From: Cladophialophora immunda
Taxonomy: Eukaryota; Ascomycota; Eurotiomycetes; Chaetothyriales; Herpotrichiellaceae
Reading direction: 5' to 3'
Assembly: GCF_000835495.1 (NCBI RefSeq)
Contig: NW_015622542.1
Coordinates: forward strand, 1,262,485 to 1,326,484
Length of the DNA: 64,000 bases
In this document: one piece after another, positions 32,772 through 43,708 of the stretch
How the letters are laid out: each line of letters opens with the position of its first letter
Numbering within the stretch: the stretch's first letter is position 1
Notes under the pieces: model-generated
Told to the model about the DNA's origin: nothing
Seen by the model: the letters and a program-made list of their open reading frames with translations, nothing else
Databases searched by the model: none
Made by a program: the position numbers and the translations under genes

Positions 32772-35700
32772 TCATCCGCGGGTGCTGTTGCTCCGTGTTC
32801 TCCTGGTCGTAAAGCTTCGGCGGATACTTTCACCCCATGCTGAGTTGTCAAAGCTTTCCATCATGCCCTGCCCGTTTAGCCCACTGGCGTTACTGCTGTG
32901 TCGGCTGTGACCCAGTGTGGGCGTCGTTGGAGATGATCTTGTTGCTCCGTGGTAGGCAGTATCCACTGATCCCAATCTCGTCCGGACTGGGCTGCTCCGA
33001 GGGGAGCCTTCAAATTCCACCGGCGAAGTGCTCCTCAAAGCACCCGAAGGAGGCATGGATGTGTCAATGGGTGGTAGGCTGATTGATTGCTTCTTCGGGG
33101 TATAGGAGGGCGTAGACGAGGTGAAATCGCGTGGCTCTGTGCTGCTACTGCCTTCCACATTGTCGTCGGGATCCTCAATAAAGATTTCGGGGACAGGAAT
33201 AGAAGGTGGCGCAACCAGGCGTGAGCTTCTTCGACGTTCGACCGCTTTCTGAAACTTCCGAGACCAATGTAACGTGTCGAAGAAGCCGACCACGGTATTT
33301 CTGCGGATACTTTCTTGGACTCTTTGAAGTCGCGCTCGTCGCCGCAGGAATTCTTCCAAGCGGAGACTTCGAGAGTCCGTAATCACATTGTAGTGCGTTA
33401 AGAGGAATAGGACTGCCGTGAAAGGAATGCCACGGTCTGGATCCGCCGTCAACATAACCTCTTGATAGAACACGTTGATCCGTGCACGCCGCTGGCGAAT
33501 TTCTGCAACGGGAATTTGGTTAATGCGTTCTGCCAATTTGTCGAGATCAATGCCGTCCACTATTCTCCCTGGTGGTTTGACGGGGTCACCTGGCTGCACT
33601 GAACAGTCCTCTTTGATGGCTCCCACTGTGAAGTCACCATCGTAGATTCGCATCTGCCAGATACCGGACAGTTCCTGCTCGTTGTTAGTAAGACCGAATA
33701 AAGGACCGCATGAACTTAAACCTACCCCTAGAAGGCGAGGGAACTGCTCCTTGGAAATGAATCCAGTACCATTTGGGTCGAACTCTGCCCAAGCTTGTTT
33801 GAAGCGTCGAATCTCATCTCGACTCACAATGGACATGCCGCTGCTCTGCTGATAGACATACGAAAAGCTCTCGAAGATCATCGAGACAAACAGAGACACG
33901 AAAATGTACATGCTGATAATGTTCCAGGAGATGAACAGTGCCCTGGCCCAACCGGAGCTGCCGCAGTCGCTCGCGAAGAAACTAGCTTCCCTCACGCAGA
34001 AGGGCGGCTCGAGACCGGCAAAATCTTCCATGATTTGATTCCACCCTTCTCCAATACTGGTCCGAAACAGGAGGATGAGGGCCTTCGGAACAGTGCGGAA
34101 GTTGACATTGTTGCTCTCGTTTTGTCCAAAACGCGTAAGTCCAAAAGCCTGGGTCAGGGCAATTGCGTAGACCAGGAACAGAACAAACCATGTTGCTAGC
34201 AGATTGGCAATCAGGGGAAGCGAGGCGGCGGCAGTCTTGAACAGCTGGTCAAGCTGATTGTTGCGCGGGATCAGGAGAAAGGTGACTGAGACGAGGAACA
34301 GCTTGCGTAGCTGCTGGAAACCTCCGCTGTTGACCTTGGACAGCGAGATCAGAGACGTTACGAAGATCCCGGACACGGCAATGACCGAATAAATGTCCCA
34401 TGAGCTCCGTCGAAACCGATTCCACGAGAGCCCAATTATCCTGATGATGATATTGGCGATCAACACAACCGTAAAGGCCAGAAAAATGTATTCCCGGACC
34501 GTTTCCCACCACGCTGGCTCGGGATAAAAGTCGATAGTGAGGAGAATCAAGTGGAGAACCAATATCGTGGTAATGAACCTTTGCCACTTGCCCCGTTTCT
34601 GTATCGAAAGGTCATAGCACCATTTCTTCCATTTGGTGGTCTGCTCCCCGAGAGATCTCTTGGAAGGAGAAATCTGCTTCAGGAGCTTCCGAAGTTCGAG
34701 CCACGATCGTTGTTCTGCTGTCAAAAAGGCGACCCCTGTCTGCTCTGTGTAATTTCGCATGAAGACAGAGATAAACAGAGTCAGGACAAAGACGGCGCCC
34801 AACAAATTGAAGACGATGAAATAAACTGCATTTCCCTGTGCCGCAAACGGCTCTGGTTGTAGCCCCGTGCCAGTGATACTCGTGCCGGACCACATGACGT
34901 TCACCCATCCCTCTTGAGAGACGATCTGGAAAAGAATGAACAATGCGCTGCCGAAGTCATCGAAGTCGAACCATGGGTTGGCAACCTGTCTGGGAGCCAG
35001 TACAGGCCAGTTGAAGGGAGTGGAGTTGTACTCTCCTACGCAGTTGCTCAAAGCACTGTAGCCGAAATCTCCATCGTTACAAGCTTGCATTTTGCCGTTG
35101 AATAGGTTGACTCCAAGAATTGCGAATGGAATCAGCAAGCTCATGGAAACGAATGCGGCCGCAAGAACCTTGTATCCACCAACAATGATAACTGAGTAAA
35201 ATGTCTCTCGTGCAGTGTCGCTAATATTGAGCAATCGCAGCGCCCTCAGTGCTTTGAAGGCACCAACGGCTCGAGAAACGCCGTCGTCACGGAACATGGC
35301 AGTGACCACATTGATCCAGAGCGTGATGAGGACGACACCGTCGATGAAGCCCCAGACACTTCGAAAGTAGGCATGTGGCGTGAAGAAGAGTCCATCCGCA
35401 ATTACTTTAATGATCGCTTCGACCGTGAAGAGTATTGCGAAACCCAGATCGGTCCACACGAACCAGTTTGTGATGCTCAGCGTATTGTTCAAGTAGTAAT
35501 CGCGTTGATACAAGGGCGTGGTGATGCAAGCTAAAATGACCATTGCGACGATGGCAGCATATGTGAAGGCGGAGAAGGCATACCAGGCAGGTCTGTAAGG
35601 CGAGACGCCCTCCACACGCTCTGTTCCTCGGCCGGGACCGACGAGGTATTGGCACAGCTTTCTCAATGGGTTATCTGGCTTGAAGATGTACAGGGACACG

Positions 35701-38700
35701 TTGTACTTCGGGTGCTTTTGCAAATATTGGCGCTGCACACGGCGACGGTTCTCGGTTGTCATGACCACCCTTTTGGCCACAGCTCTTGGATCAAACTCCT
35801 CGTTTGCCCGAGTGATTTTCGCACTAGAGTAGAACGGATTGGGTTCTGCTGATCCGTAGAAACCGGTGATCTTGCCCCAGTATCTGGACAGAATGCCTGG
35901 TTTGACAGTTGGTACTTCATCGAGGTGCATGGATGTCGTCCTGCGCGTCAGGCCGTCGTCTTGTTCGTCAAGAAAGTCCTTCACGACAGCTTCCTTTAGG
36001 AGCTGTTCAACTGTTGCCGAGCCATATTCGAGAGCATCCCGATGTCTGATTGATTCCCGTCCCATCTTGAAGACTGCAGCGAGTGTGAGGTTCCCAGACG
36101 CTGAACCAGTCATTTCCTTCTGCTTCAAAAATGCCTTCACCTGTTGTAAACGTTTCTCATCCTCAGACACGTCGAAGCTCTCCTGAATGACAGCAATAAA
36201 CATATTCAGCACAATCAGGTTTGAGACGACGAACCAGAGGATGAAAAATATCGCACTCAGCCACGCTGTGTCCCAGATGTCGTTGAACTGGGTGGCATTG
36301 TACATCAGAGTTGTCCAATTCTCACTCGAAAACACTTGGTACATTCCCAGGAAGGAGTTCCAGATGTCAAAGAACGTCACACCAATCACGACACCGTCGG
36401 CGTCGGCTGCTGGAATATCCCCTCTGAATAGTTGCGAAGCAAGAATGGCGGCCAGAAAAGTGAATAGGAATACAAACAGGATCAAGTTCAAAAGCCCGAC
36501 AATATTGCCAAATACAACCATGACAAGTTCTCTTGTGACCCTGACTGCGAGGACGACTCGATAGATACGCGCAATTTGAAATGCTGAGAGCCATGCATAT
36601 GGCTGACCCGAGTTGCGTATTACTGGAATTTGCATGATTGTGGTAATAATGGCGAGCAAAAGATCAACCCAGTTCCTTTTTCCGTAGAAGAAATGTCTCC
36701 AGTCGCATAAGAAACGCATGATAATCTCTAGAAGCAGGAGGAATGTGACGACCGTTTCGCAGTCCATGATGAAGGTCTCGCGGCTGTCGCTCATGCGTGC
36801 ACTTCGCAGACTCTGGACAATCAGGTCGAAGACGATGATTAGAACCCAAAATAGATGGGTTTTGTCATATATTTTCTTCAATTGACTCCTTTTCTCCATT
36901 TGATCCTCGTCGAATAGTGGCGCGTTAATTTTGTCAGCTGTAAATGCGCTCTGCTTGCTCTCTTCGCGGATGATCTGGAATGAAGAGGTGATGACAGCGA
37001 CCAACAAGTTGACGAGCCACAAGCTCAGAACAACTATGCCGGCCGCAAAGAAAAGTGCTGCGGCAAGGTAATCGGAGTCCGTTAGATAGTAAAGGAGATC
37101 GGAAAACGTGTTTGAACTGATGATCACGAAGACGAGCTCCAGAGACTGGCCAATATTGTCGAAACTGACTGTACCGTTGTATGGGCCACTGAATCCCTCG
37201 ACGCACAAGGAGCCTTGAGGGCAGATATATCCTTTGGAGCTGCCTGTTCCATTTGAGCCGTCAGGCTTGAGCCACGGCATCGACTCGCCAGTCACGGCAT
37301 CTAGGTAGCCTCCACAAAACTGAATATTGTCGGGCGCGATATTGAGGCTGTAGTTTTGACCGGAACCGTCGTTCCCAACCCAGACACAGGTCCGCCGCAG
37401 GCTCGATTTGAAGCTTTGGACACCAACAATGCCGAAGATCAGCCAAAAGAAGCCTATCAGAAAGGCAACGTGAACTAGAAGAGGAGCTGCTTTCTTCAGG
37501 CTTCGCAGGATAATAGACGTTCCTGCAGTAAGACCCAATAGACGCAGAATTCGAAGGCAGCTGAGCATGTTGAAGACGTAAACGTGGCTCGAATTTTCGA
37601 CACCGCTGAGCTGCATTACGAACGAGATCCAATAGGAGACAACGGCAACGAAGTCGAGTCGATTGAAAGAATGCCGCAGAAAGGCGCGGCGTGCCAGACG
37701 TAGTCTTTGCTGCTGCTTCGTATGACCAGGTCCTCCAGCCTCCCCCGGATGAGGTACTCCTGTGAAGGTGCGAACAATCGACGGCTGCGTTGGTGCGTCG
37801 TTAACCATCATTGGTGTCTCTTGAGCTTCCTGGGGCGCGAACAAAGTGTGGGCCTTTTGAAGAACGGCTTTTTTGAGCCCGACAGACCGATTGATCGTGC
37901 TAAACTCCAGCGGATTCGAGACGAACCCAGACACAATAGTACGGGCAATGAGTTCCAAGGTGTATACCACAAATAAGGCGAAGATAGCATAATCAAAGCC
38001 AGTGCTCCCCCATCGCTTCGTCCGAGTCTGAAGGTAAACAGCATCGGACGCCGCATTGACAGCCAGTAATACAGTCTGGGCGACAATCAGAGCCAAGATT
38101 GTGGGTTCTGTCAAGGGATGGACGAGGATTTCACAAAGCCGCTTTCGTAGAGGGTTCTCCGGTCCAAATATGCCCCAGGTTTTCCCAACAAGGGGATTTG
38201 GGTGTTGAACTGGAACTATTGGAGTGAAGGGTTCAGCAACAACTTCAGCAGACGGGACCTTCTCGAGGGGAGGTTGCTGCGGCTGTGCTCCTTCTTCGTC
38301 TCCAAAATCATGTAGGGGATGAGCAGAAGCACTCGGCCGCCTGTGTTGCCGTATAGAAGATTTGCGCCGGATGCTCTGCTCGACCATGTCCGAATCATTA
38401 CTCAGATTGACCACACGCTGTGAGATCTCTCGTAGCATGGAATTTGCCCTCGCCATTGGGGAAGGAGATGGTGATAGAGACCTTGATCTTTCGCCAGCTT
38501 CGCCTTGACCAGAAGTCAGACGGCTGATCCCACTTGCGGTGCTCAACTTGCGATGCATTCCAGCGCCTGTATCGAGCGTGGGCAGATCGTCTCCGAGGCG
38601 CGAAGTTCTCCCACGCGCCGCTGCTGGGGATTCGCCATCCGTCCAGTGAACGCTCGACCTTTTCCCTTGTCTGTCATGTCTCTGGCCTCTGGATACGGAG

Positions 38701-39197
38701 CTAGACGTCTTCAGAGAAGACGGTATACGGCGCGAAGCAGTCAGGGGAGTCGTGTCAGAGTCGGGAGGCGAGAAGGGACTTTCCACATCTTGAAGGTCCC
38801 CGTCAGCGGGCGTGGTGATAATGGTCGGTCGTCGTCCTCCGACACTGGGTGGTGTTGACGGTAACTGAAGGTCCAGTCCCACCGTCGCCGCGGCAAATCC
38901 CCCTACATCTTCAATTGGGGATTCCCTACCGCTTCCTCCTTGTATTGAAATTCCAACCGTTTCAGAAGAGGGCCCTCCTCTTGCCGGTGACTCCTCGTCA
39001 TTCAGTCGCGCGTAATTAGGAGTCCGACGTCCGATCATCAAGGACCTAGTGCGACTATGTCGTGGCTTGTGGCTTGAGACTGCGCCTATTGAAATATCGG
39101 TTTCGTCTGGTGCGCTATCGGGTGGTCTTGAGAGATCTCGGAGAGGTATCGACTGCGGGCCGGTCGCTTTAGGGGGGGTCCTGTCGCGAGAGGACAT
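32772..39197 (-). CDS. cch1: High-affinity calcium channel Cch1
   Basis: Plasma-membrane voltage-gated-type calcium channel alpha subunit that works with Mid1 in calcium uptake under stress and low calcium. Open for 2141 codons; a 51-bp intron at 33725-33675 (GTAGGT, perfect TACTAAC-type branch point, GAGCAG) is in frame and stop-free, so the mature protein is probably 2124 aa. About 340 disordered Ser/Pro/Arg-rich residues precede four six-segment repeats. S4-type Arg helices: LSCLRILRLLGL (I), ARIYRVVLAVRVTREL (II) and FKALRALRLLNI (III). Pore positions read SSNTFSD near residue 692 (I), SSENWTT near 955 (II), SQEGWVN near 1425 (III) and GEGWNQ near 1715 (IV). An EF-hand-like loop (DPNGTGFISKEQF) lies near 1802, just before the intron. 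The C-terminal tail is Ser-rich. Confidence 0.96.
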   Translation of the reverse strand: MSSRDRTPPKATGPQSIPLRDLSRPPDSAPDETDISIGAVSSHKPRHSRTRSLMIGRRTPNYARLNDEESPARGGPSSETVGISIQGGSGRESPIEDVGGFAAATVGLDLQLPSTPPSVGGRRPTIITTPADGDLQDVESPFSPPDSDTTPLTASRRIPSSLKTSSSVSRGQRHDRQGKRSSVHWTDGESPAAARGRTSRLGDDLPTLDTGAGMHRKLSTASGISRLTSGQGEAGERSRSLSPSPSPMARANSMLREISQRVVNLSNDSDMVEQSIRRKSSIRQHRRPSASAHPLHDFGDEEGAQPQQPPLEKVPSAEVVAEPFTPIVPVQHPNPLVGKTWGIFGPENPLRKRLCEILVHPLTEPTILALIVAQTVLLAVNAASDAVYLQTRTKRWGSTGFDYAIFALFVVYTLELIARTIVSGFVSNPLEFSTINRSVGLKKAVLQKAHTLFAPQEAQETPMMVNDAPTQPSIVRTFTGVPHPGEAGGPGHTKQQQRLRLARRAFLRHSFNRLDFVAVVSYWISFVMQLSGVENSSHVYVFNMLSCLRILRLLGLTAGTSIILRSLKKAAPLLVHVAFLIGFFWLIFGIVGVQSFKSSLRRTCVWVGNDGSGQNYSLNIAPDNIQFCGGYLDAVTGESMPWLKPDGSNGTGSSKGYICPQGSLCVEGFSGPYNGTVSFDNIGQSLELVFVIISSNTFSDLLYYLTDSDYLAAALFFAAGIVVLSLWLVNLLVAVITSSFQIIREESKQSAFTADKINAPLFDEDQMEKRSQLKKIYDKTHLFWVLIIVFDLIVQSLRSARMSDSRETFIMDCETVVTFLLLLEIIMRFLCDWRHFFYGKRNWVDLLLAIITTIMQIPVIRNSGQPYAWLSAFQIARIYRVVLAVRVTRELVMVVFGNIVGLLNLILFVFLFTFLAAILASQLFRGDIPAADADGVVIGVTFFDIWNSFLGMYQVFSSENWTTLMYNATQFNDIWDTAWLSAIFFILWFVVSNLIVLNMFIAVIQESFDVSEDEKRLQQVKAFLKQKEMTGSASGNLTLAAVFKMGRESIRHRDALEYGSATVEQLLKEAVVKDFLDEQDDGLTRRTTSMHLDEVPTVKPGILSRYWGKITGFYGSAEPNPFYSSAKITRANEEFDPRAVAKRVVMTTENRRRVQRQYLQKHPKYNVSLYIFKPDNPLRKLCQYLVGPGRGTERVEGVSPYRPAWYAFSAFTYAAIVAMVILACITTPLYQRDYYLNNTLSITNWFVWTDLGFAILFTVEAIIKVIADGLFFTPHAYFRSVWGFIDGVVLITLWINVVTAMFRDDGVSRAVGAFKALRALRLLNISDTARETFYSVIIVGGYKVLAAAFVSMSLLIPFAILGVNLFNGKMQACNDGDFGYSALSNCVGEYNSTPFNWPVLAPRQVANPWFDFDDFGSALFILFQIVSQEGWVNVMWSGTSITGTGLQPEPFAAQGNAVYFIVFNLLGAVFVLTLFISVFMRNYTEQTGVAFLTAEQRSWLELRKLLKQISPSKRSLGEQTTKWKKWCYDLSIQKRGKWQRFITTILVLHLILLTIDFYPEPAWWETVREYIFLAFTVVLIANIIIRIIGLSWNRFRRSSWDIYSVIAVSGIFVTSLISLSKVNSGGFQQLRKLFLVSVTFLLIPRNNQLDQLFKTAAASLPLIANLLATWFVLFLVYAIALTQAFGLTRFGQNESNNVNFRTVPKALILLFRTSIGEGWNQIMEDFAGLEPPFCVREASFFASDCGSSGWARALFISWNIISMYIFVSLFVSMIFESFSYVYQQSSGMSIVSRDEIRRFKQAWAEFDPNGTGFISKEQFPRLLGVGLSSCGPLFGLTNNEQELSGIWQMRIYDGDFTVGAIKEDCSVQPGDPVKPPGRIVDGIDLDKLAERINQIPVAEIRQRRARINVFYQEVMLTADPDRGIPFTAVLFLLTHYNVITDSRSLRLEEFLRRRARLQRVQESIRRNTVVGFFDTLHWSRKFQKAVERRRSSRLVAPPSIPVPEIFIEDPDDNVEGSSSTEPRDFTSSTPSYTPKKQSISLPPIDTSMPPSGALRSTSPVEFEGSPRSSPVRTRLGSVDTAYHGATRSSPTTPTLGHSRHSSNASGLNGQGMMESFDNSAWGESIRRSFTTRRTRSNSTRG
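33675..33725 (-). other. In-frame 51-bp intron of cch1
   Basis: Minus-strand donor GTAGGT, branch TTACTAACA and acceptor GAGCAG. Removal joins FPRLLG to ELSGIW. The intron has no stop, so retention would add 17 residues after the EF-hand. Confidence 0.8.
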
Positions 39198-40269
39198 AGT
39201 GGTATTGTGACCCTAGAAAGAGCAGGTCGTTGACAGTACATACTATCTCCGGACGAAGCGCGGCATTTCGAAGGAGGTGCTCGAGAGGCGAGTTGTGCTC
39301 ACTCTTCTGCGCAGAATGATTCCCCTGGGTTGCGTCTGGACAAGAACGACGAGTGAGCGCGGGCGCAATTGCGATGGAACAATGCTTAGGGACGAGCTGC
39401 ACAAAAGCAGCGATCAAAGATTAAACGAGCGAATAATACGATCAATATTGCGCAAAGGACGGCAGTGAAATGGCAGGCTGAGAACAGGGCAGATGAGGTT
39501 GTAATGGCTCATTCTTTGCGAGCACAGCAAAAGGCCAGCCGCATGTGCAACTTTCTGGTGTTGAACCCAAGCGCTGATGTGGCAGGAAGGTTACCGGCCT
39601 AAGGCTGGACGCGCGGCGGTTCCTTGATCTGCCCTAACCACCTAACTAAGCCTGAAAAGCGCCTCTAAATTTTGAAACAAGGGCCGCTAACCGGGCGCCG
39701 AAGCCACTTACCTAGCAGCAGCGAACTCTCGGGCTCCCCAGGCTTGGTGGGATCGAGGCTGAAGCCCCCAAGGCAGACTTTGCCCAGCTCCTGAACTTCC
39801 AGGTACCTATTTTCAGGGGTCCAAACCCTCCAGAACAACCCCCGAGCGGGCTGCAAGGCCCCTCAGATTTAACCAGCAAGACCCACGTTAGGAAGAAACA
39901 CGTCAGCCACGGGCGACCGAACTACTGTTTTCGATACTCCGCACGCAGGATCCCTTGATGCGTTAGTTATTAGTCTGCATTTATGAGCACTGTATTTCAG
40001 CTCTGCACCGGCACCTGGTACTCCCAGCGTTGCCTGGCTTTGACACCAATTAATCCCGGCAACTAGCCTTGATGCTTGTCTTCTCTTGGAGGAACGGTAT
40101 ATCAATTCTGCTATCTTAGGAGAATGCACCGTAGTCCACTCTGGGAGCAGTAGCCAGAGCTAGTGGGAAAAGAGCTGGCGGTAAACCAACGCATTTTGAA
40201 ATGGTTCGTTGTGGACATAACGTCGCAAATTGACCCAACACATCAGCAAACGGGATATGTCTTGCCCTT
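39198..40269. other. Intergenic 1.1 kb
   Basis: Promoter side of cch1 and 3' side of the F-box-like gene... the latter ends at 40270 on the same strand. Short frames only; nothing recognised. A GC-balanced segment at about 39600-39860 differs in feel from the flanks but shows no repeat structure by eye. Confidence 0.45.
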
Positions 40270-41640
40270 TCAATGCCATGCCACCCTAGCATTCCTTAAC
40301 AGACGCCTCACTTGTTCCGGAAGAAACTCTTTGGTCTTCAGACTAACTTTTCGGAGAGTCTGAAGGCCCTTGCTCTTGCGCAACACGTCGTCCCACAAGT
40401 GGTCTTGGACGCATTCCATCTCGGTCTTCTCATTGACTGGGCTCAGCATGATTGGCACATCCATGACCTCCTCTTGCTTCTGCTTCCAGCTGTCGTTTCC
40501 GACAATGCGAGTCAACGGAGTCAAGGCGTCGTCCCAGGTTCCAGATCTCAGATGACATCGGTCGAATTGAAATTCGTGCAGGACTTTTCGATGGCTCATG
40601 ATAAACCCAGAGGCTTGGATGGCATCCAAGCTTGCGTTGCTGAGGCGCATAGATCTCAGATGCCTGAACTTGAGAGGTCTGCAAGACGACCTCGAGCTGG
40701 CATCCGGGCACGCTTTCGAACAGTCTAAAGACGTCGGGCGTGAGGTGCAAGGCTCAATGTGAAGAGCCAGGGGACAGGGCCCTTTGTTGCCCAGCCACTG
40801 GAATTTGAAATGTTCCAGAGCCTGAAACGTCTGCAAGTAGCCGTGCAGAATCTTGAGGTGGTCTGACGGATGGTTGCGGCCATATTCAAAGCCGTCCATT
40901 TCAATGTCCAGAGATTTGATGCCCTTCCAGACCCTGGAGGATGCTGGAGATGACCCAATGCTCAGATGAGGACGAAGGTAGAATACAGCTGAAGGATGTA
41001 TCGGCGCCAGCGTTAATGACTCTAGCTGACTTGGTTTGGCAGCCTCCACCGCCAATCTCAGCGATATCAGAGCGTAGTCGACAATATCTTTTCGATATCT
41101 CTGACCTGCGGGTTGACCAGGGCAAGAGATATGAAGATGCTGTAACCTTGGCATTGAGCTAATTGCATGACAGAATGAGTCCACGTTGGTGGCGGCATGG
41201 AATAAAGGAGGATATTGCTTGACCAGGAGGTCGTTCATCTCCCAGGAGCCGTATTTAGAAGCCGACGAGGATGAGGAACAACTGGAAGAAGAATGCGGTC
41301 TTGAGTTATTGATCCGGGGTTCGTACATGAAAGTGACTTCTTCCAGCGTCCCTGGGATGAGCAACGGGGGTAGGAAGGTGTCGGAGTGGTGTGGCATGAC
41401 GAAGGACAGGCGTCGCACATGGCAGCCAATCCTACTCAATGCAGACATCCGCGACCTGCGCGACAATGCGTTTGTGCTGAAATGGATTTCGACATTCTTG
41501 AAGATGGTGGGAGCAACGTCGTTGGCGAGGGCTTTGCTCACGAGTCGTAGGGATTGCAAATCATCCTTCTGGACATGAGACAAGAAACATTCGCGAACGA
41601 GGTCGGTCCGCCAGAATGCGGCGAATGCGGTTGAAGACAT
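40270..41640 (-). CDS. F-box-like protein
   Basis: 456 aa, no intron. The N-terminus fits a divergent F-box: TDLVRECFLSHVQKDDLQSL then RLVSKALANDVAPTIFKNV, with the usual hydrophobic spacing but without the leading LP. Behind it are irregular Leu-rich segments (LISLRLAVEAAKPSQLESLT; FRHLRSMRLSNASLDAI) suggesting a degenerate leucine-rich or beta-alpha repeat. A Ser run lies near residue 117. The protein ends NARVAWH. Probably an SCF adaptor; the target is unknown. Confidence 0.78.
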   Translation of the reverse strand: MSSTAFAAFWRTDLVRECFLSHVQKDDLQSLRLVSKALANDVAPTIFKNVEIHFSTNALSRRSRMSALSRIGCHVRRLSFVMPHHSDTFLPPLLIPGTLEEVTFMYEPRINNSRPHSSSSCSSSSSASKYGSWEMNDLLVKQYPPLFHAATNVDSFCHAISSMPRLQHLHISCPGQPAGQRYRKDIVDYALISLRLAVEAAKPSQLESLTLAPIHPSAVFYLRPHLSIGSSPASSRVWKGIKSLDIEMDGFEYGRNHPSDHLKILHGYLQTFQALEHFKFQWLGNKGPCPLALHIEPCTSRPTSLDCSKACPDASSRSSCRPLKFRHLRSMRLSNASLDAIQASGFIMSHRKVLHEFQFDRCHLRSGTWDDALTPLTRIVGNDSWKQKQEEVMDVPIMLSPVNEKTEMECVQDHLWDDVLRKSKGLQTLRKVSLKTKEFLPEQVRRLLRNARVAWH

Positions 41641-43708
41641 CTTCTAATGTGGACCATATCTAGGCAGCGTCTCATGCGTTCTTTGCTGGTCACCGACAAA
41701 ACCAGCATAGGTGGTAGGGATAATGGTCTTCAGGCCCAGAAAAGCCGATTGAAACGACAAGAGTGGAGAAGACGGAATCAATAAGAATACAGAGGGAGAT
41801 CGCAGCTACTTCATCGCCAGGGCTGGAAAGATTGCGTCGAGCTCAATTGACAACAGCACAATCGTAGTTGTAAGATCTCGATGACAAGGCGACCCAGGCA
41901 GAGAAAGCTGCGAAAACTGACAAGAACTTACCTTCTGGAATCGCAACGGGTGGAGGATGGAAGAGATATAGTTCGGGGAATTCGCTGGAGGAGAACCATT
42001 CCAGTCCATTGTGGATTTGGAGGACAGGAAAGCGTTGTGTGCAGATGGATTGTGGGAGCTATATCGCGATTATGGCACGGTCGTGGATGCGCGAAACAGG
42101 ACAGCGACGTGACTATAGGCCGGAGGAGACGGTGTAGCAGGAGGCTGGACCTGAGGTGCATATCTCGTGCATAAATGGCTGCATCTCGTGCTTGATACGC
42201 GCCATATTTCCCCGTGTTGGCGTCCTTTTCGCTTTCCCCCTCACAAACGCTTGGGAGAGCGCGCCGTTATCATGGGGGCTGGATTCTTGACGCGAAGGCA
42301 GTCAGCTACCACAAACTGAAGAATTGCAATCTAGTCTCAGAGAGCCGTCGGCAATCTTATTGTTGATAAGGGACGGGATCCATGGTTCATGCACGGACAT
42401 TTGTGCTTGGACGGCATGCCACATGGAAGCAGGGTGTTTACGAGGATGAGGGCGTTGAGGAACCGGCGCGTCGGCACAACGGGATTTTTTCAGCCCCCAA
42501 TGACTGATTTTGATTGTTCGTGTCGGTCGGTCCGCACCGTGGCGTTTGGTCTGGCCAGCAAGGCCTCTGTTTTTACATACAACAAAGTAGTCCCACCTCT
42601 TGAACTGTGGACCGGACTGCGTCATTCTTTGGTGAGCGTCATGGTTAGGTCTCGATTTGGAGGGTGTCCCCGGTTGTGTTGTGGAGGATTGAGGGTTGGC
42701 TGCGCAGACCACAGCAGTGATGGTCTCTGGAAATAGGTACGAGGAGGAGGGGAGTAAATCGGCACGTAGGGAAGACTCGAGAACAGTCAATCGGCTATCG
42801 TCATGGTACGTCGTGTAATGGTTGACAGCATTGGTGACGGTGGTGGTGAGCATTGACCCAAGTGAGCAAAGTGAGAAGACGAGTTGTGCCTATCGTTGTC
42901 GACTCCGAGAACTCCGAGGGAACCCACATATTATCACGCACAAACAACACACAAAACAAGTAACCAGTGCTCCGTATTTGCTTGGGAACAATTGCGTGGG
43001 ATCCTTTTTGTCTCGGGCGCCCCAAAACCTTGGTGTTTGTGTGGCTGGCTCACTCAATTCCCTCCCATTCCTTGGTTCTTCGCACAGTCGCCACGCTGAC
43101 CTTGTCCGATTCCATCCAATTCCCCGACCTCTTCGCTCTCTGTGAGTGGATGCCACAGGTGCCACATCCCGGTGACATGGTGAGCTTTGGCACATGTAGC
43201 CAATCGACCTCCCCAATGACATCAAGTCCTAACAACCACCTCCGACTCGATCTTCCCAGGATGTCCAGCAATACCATTCGCCGTCCACTGTGCCTACCTA
43301 TCAGCTTCGATCGGATGTGAAAATCTTTCGCAGAACAAAGCAGGTGAGCACGCGAGAGGTAGCCACAAGGCCACTTTGATATAAAATGACAATTTCAACC
43401 CCCATGTTCCATCATCATGAGGCGTTTCACTAGCTCCAGGCCTTTTCTCCTATCCTCCCAAGTTCCACCTGCTCGCCCGCAAGTACCTTTTAAACCTTTC
43501 AAGAACACGAGGGAATCCACTCTTCTGCTAGTTATCGATAGAATCTCTCTGTAAATACTAGAGTCGCCTCGCTTTGGCCTGTATGCAGAGCCGTTTTCAC
43601 CCAGAACCGCTGTTGGGACCTTAGGCACGAGACCACCTGCTACTTGCTAGAGTTCGATCTTCAGGGGAGGGGATTAGGAGAAGAATAAGGCAAAGGGAAC
43701 AGGTCACC
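41641..43708. other. Divergent intergenic 2.1 kb
   Basis: Between the F-box-like gene (-) and the esterase gene (+). A 183-codon minus-strand frame at 42302-42853 has no recognisable motif and many rare-looking Cys/His/Arg combinations, so it is not called. No repeat recognised. Confidence 0.5.

Noticed and set aside
42302..42853. 183-codon minus-strand frame in the F-box/esterase spacer
   Set aside because: No recognisable motif, no splice partner found and unstructured composition; cannot be supported as a gene.
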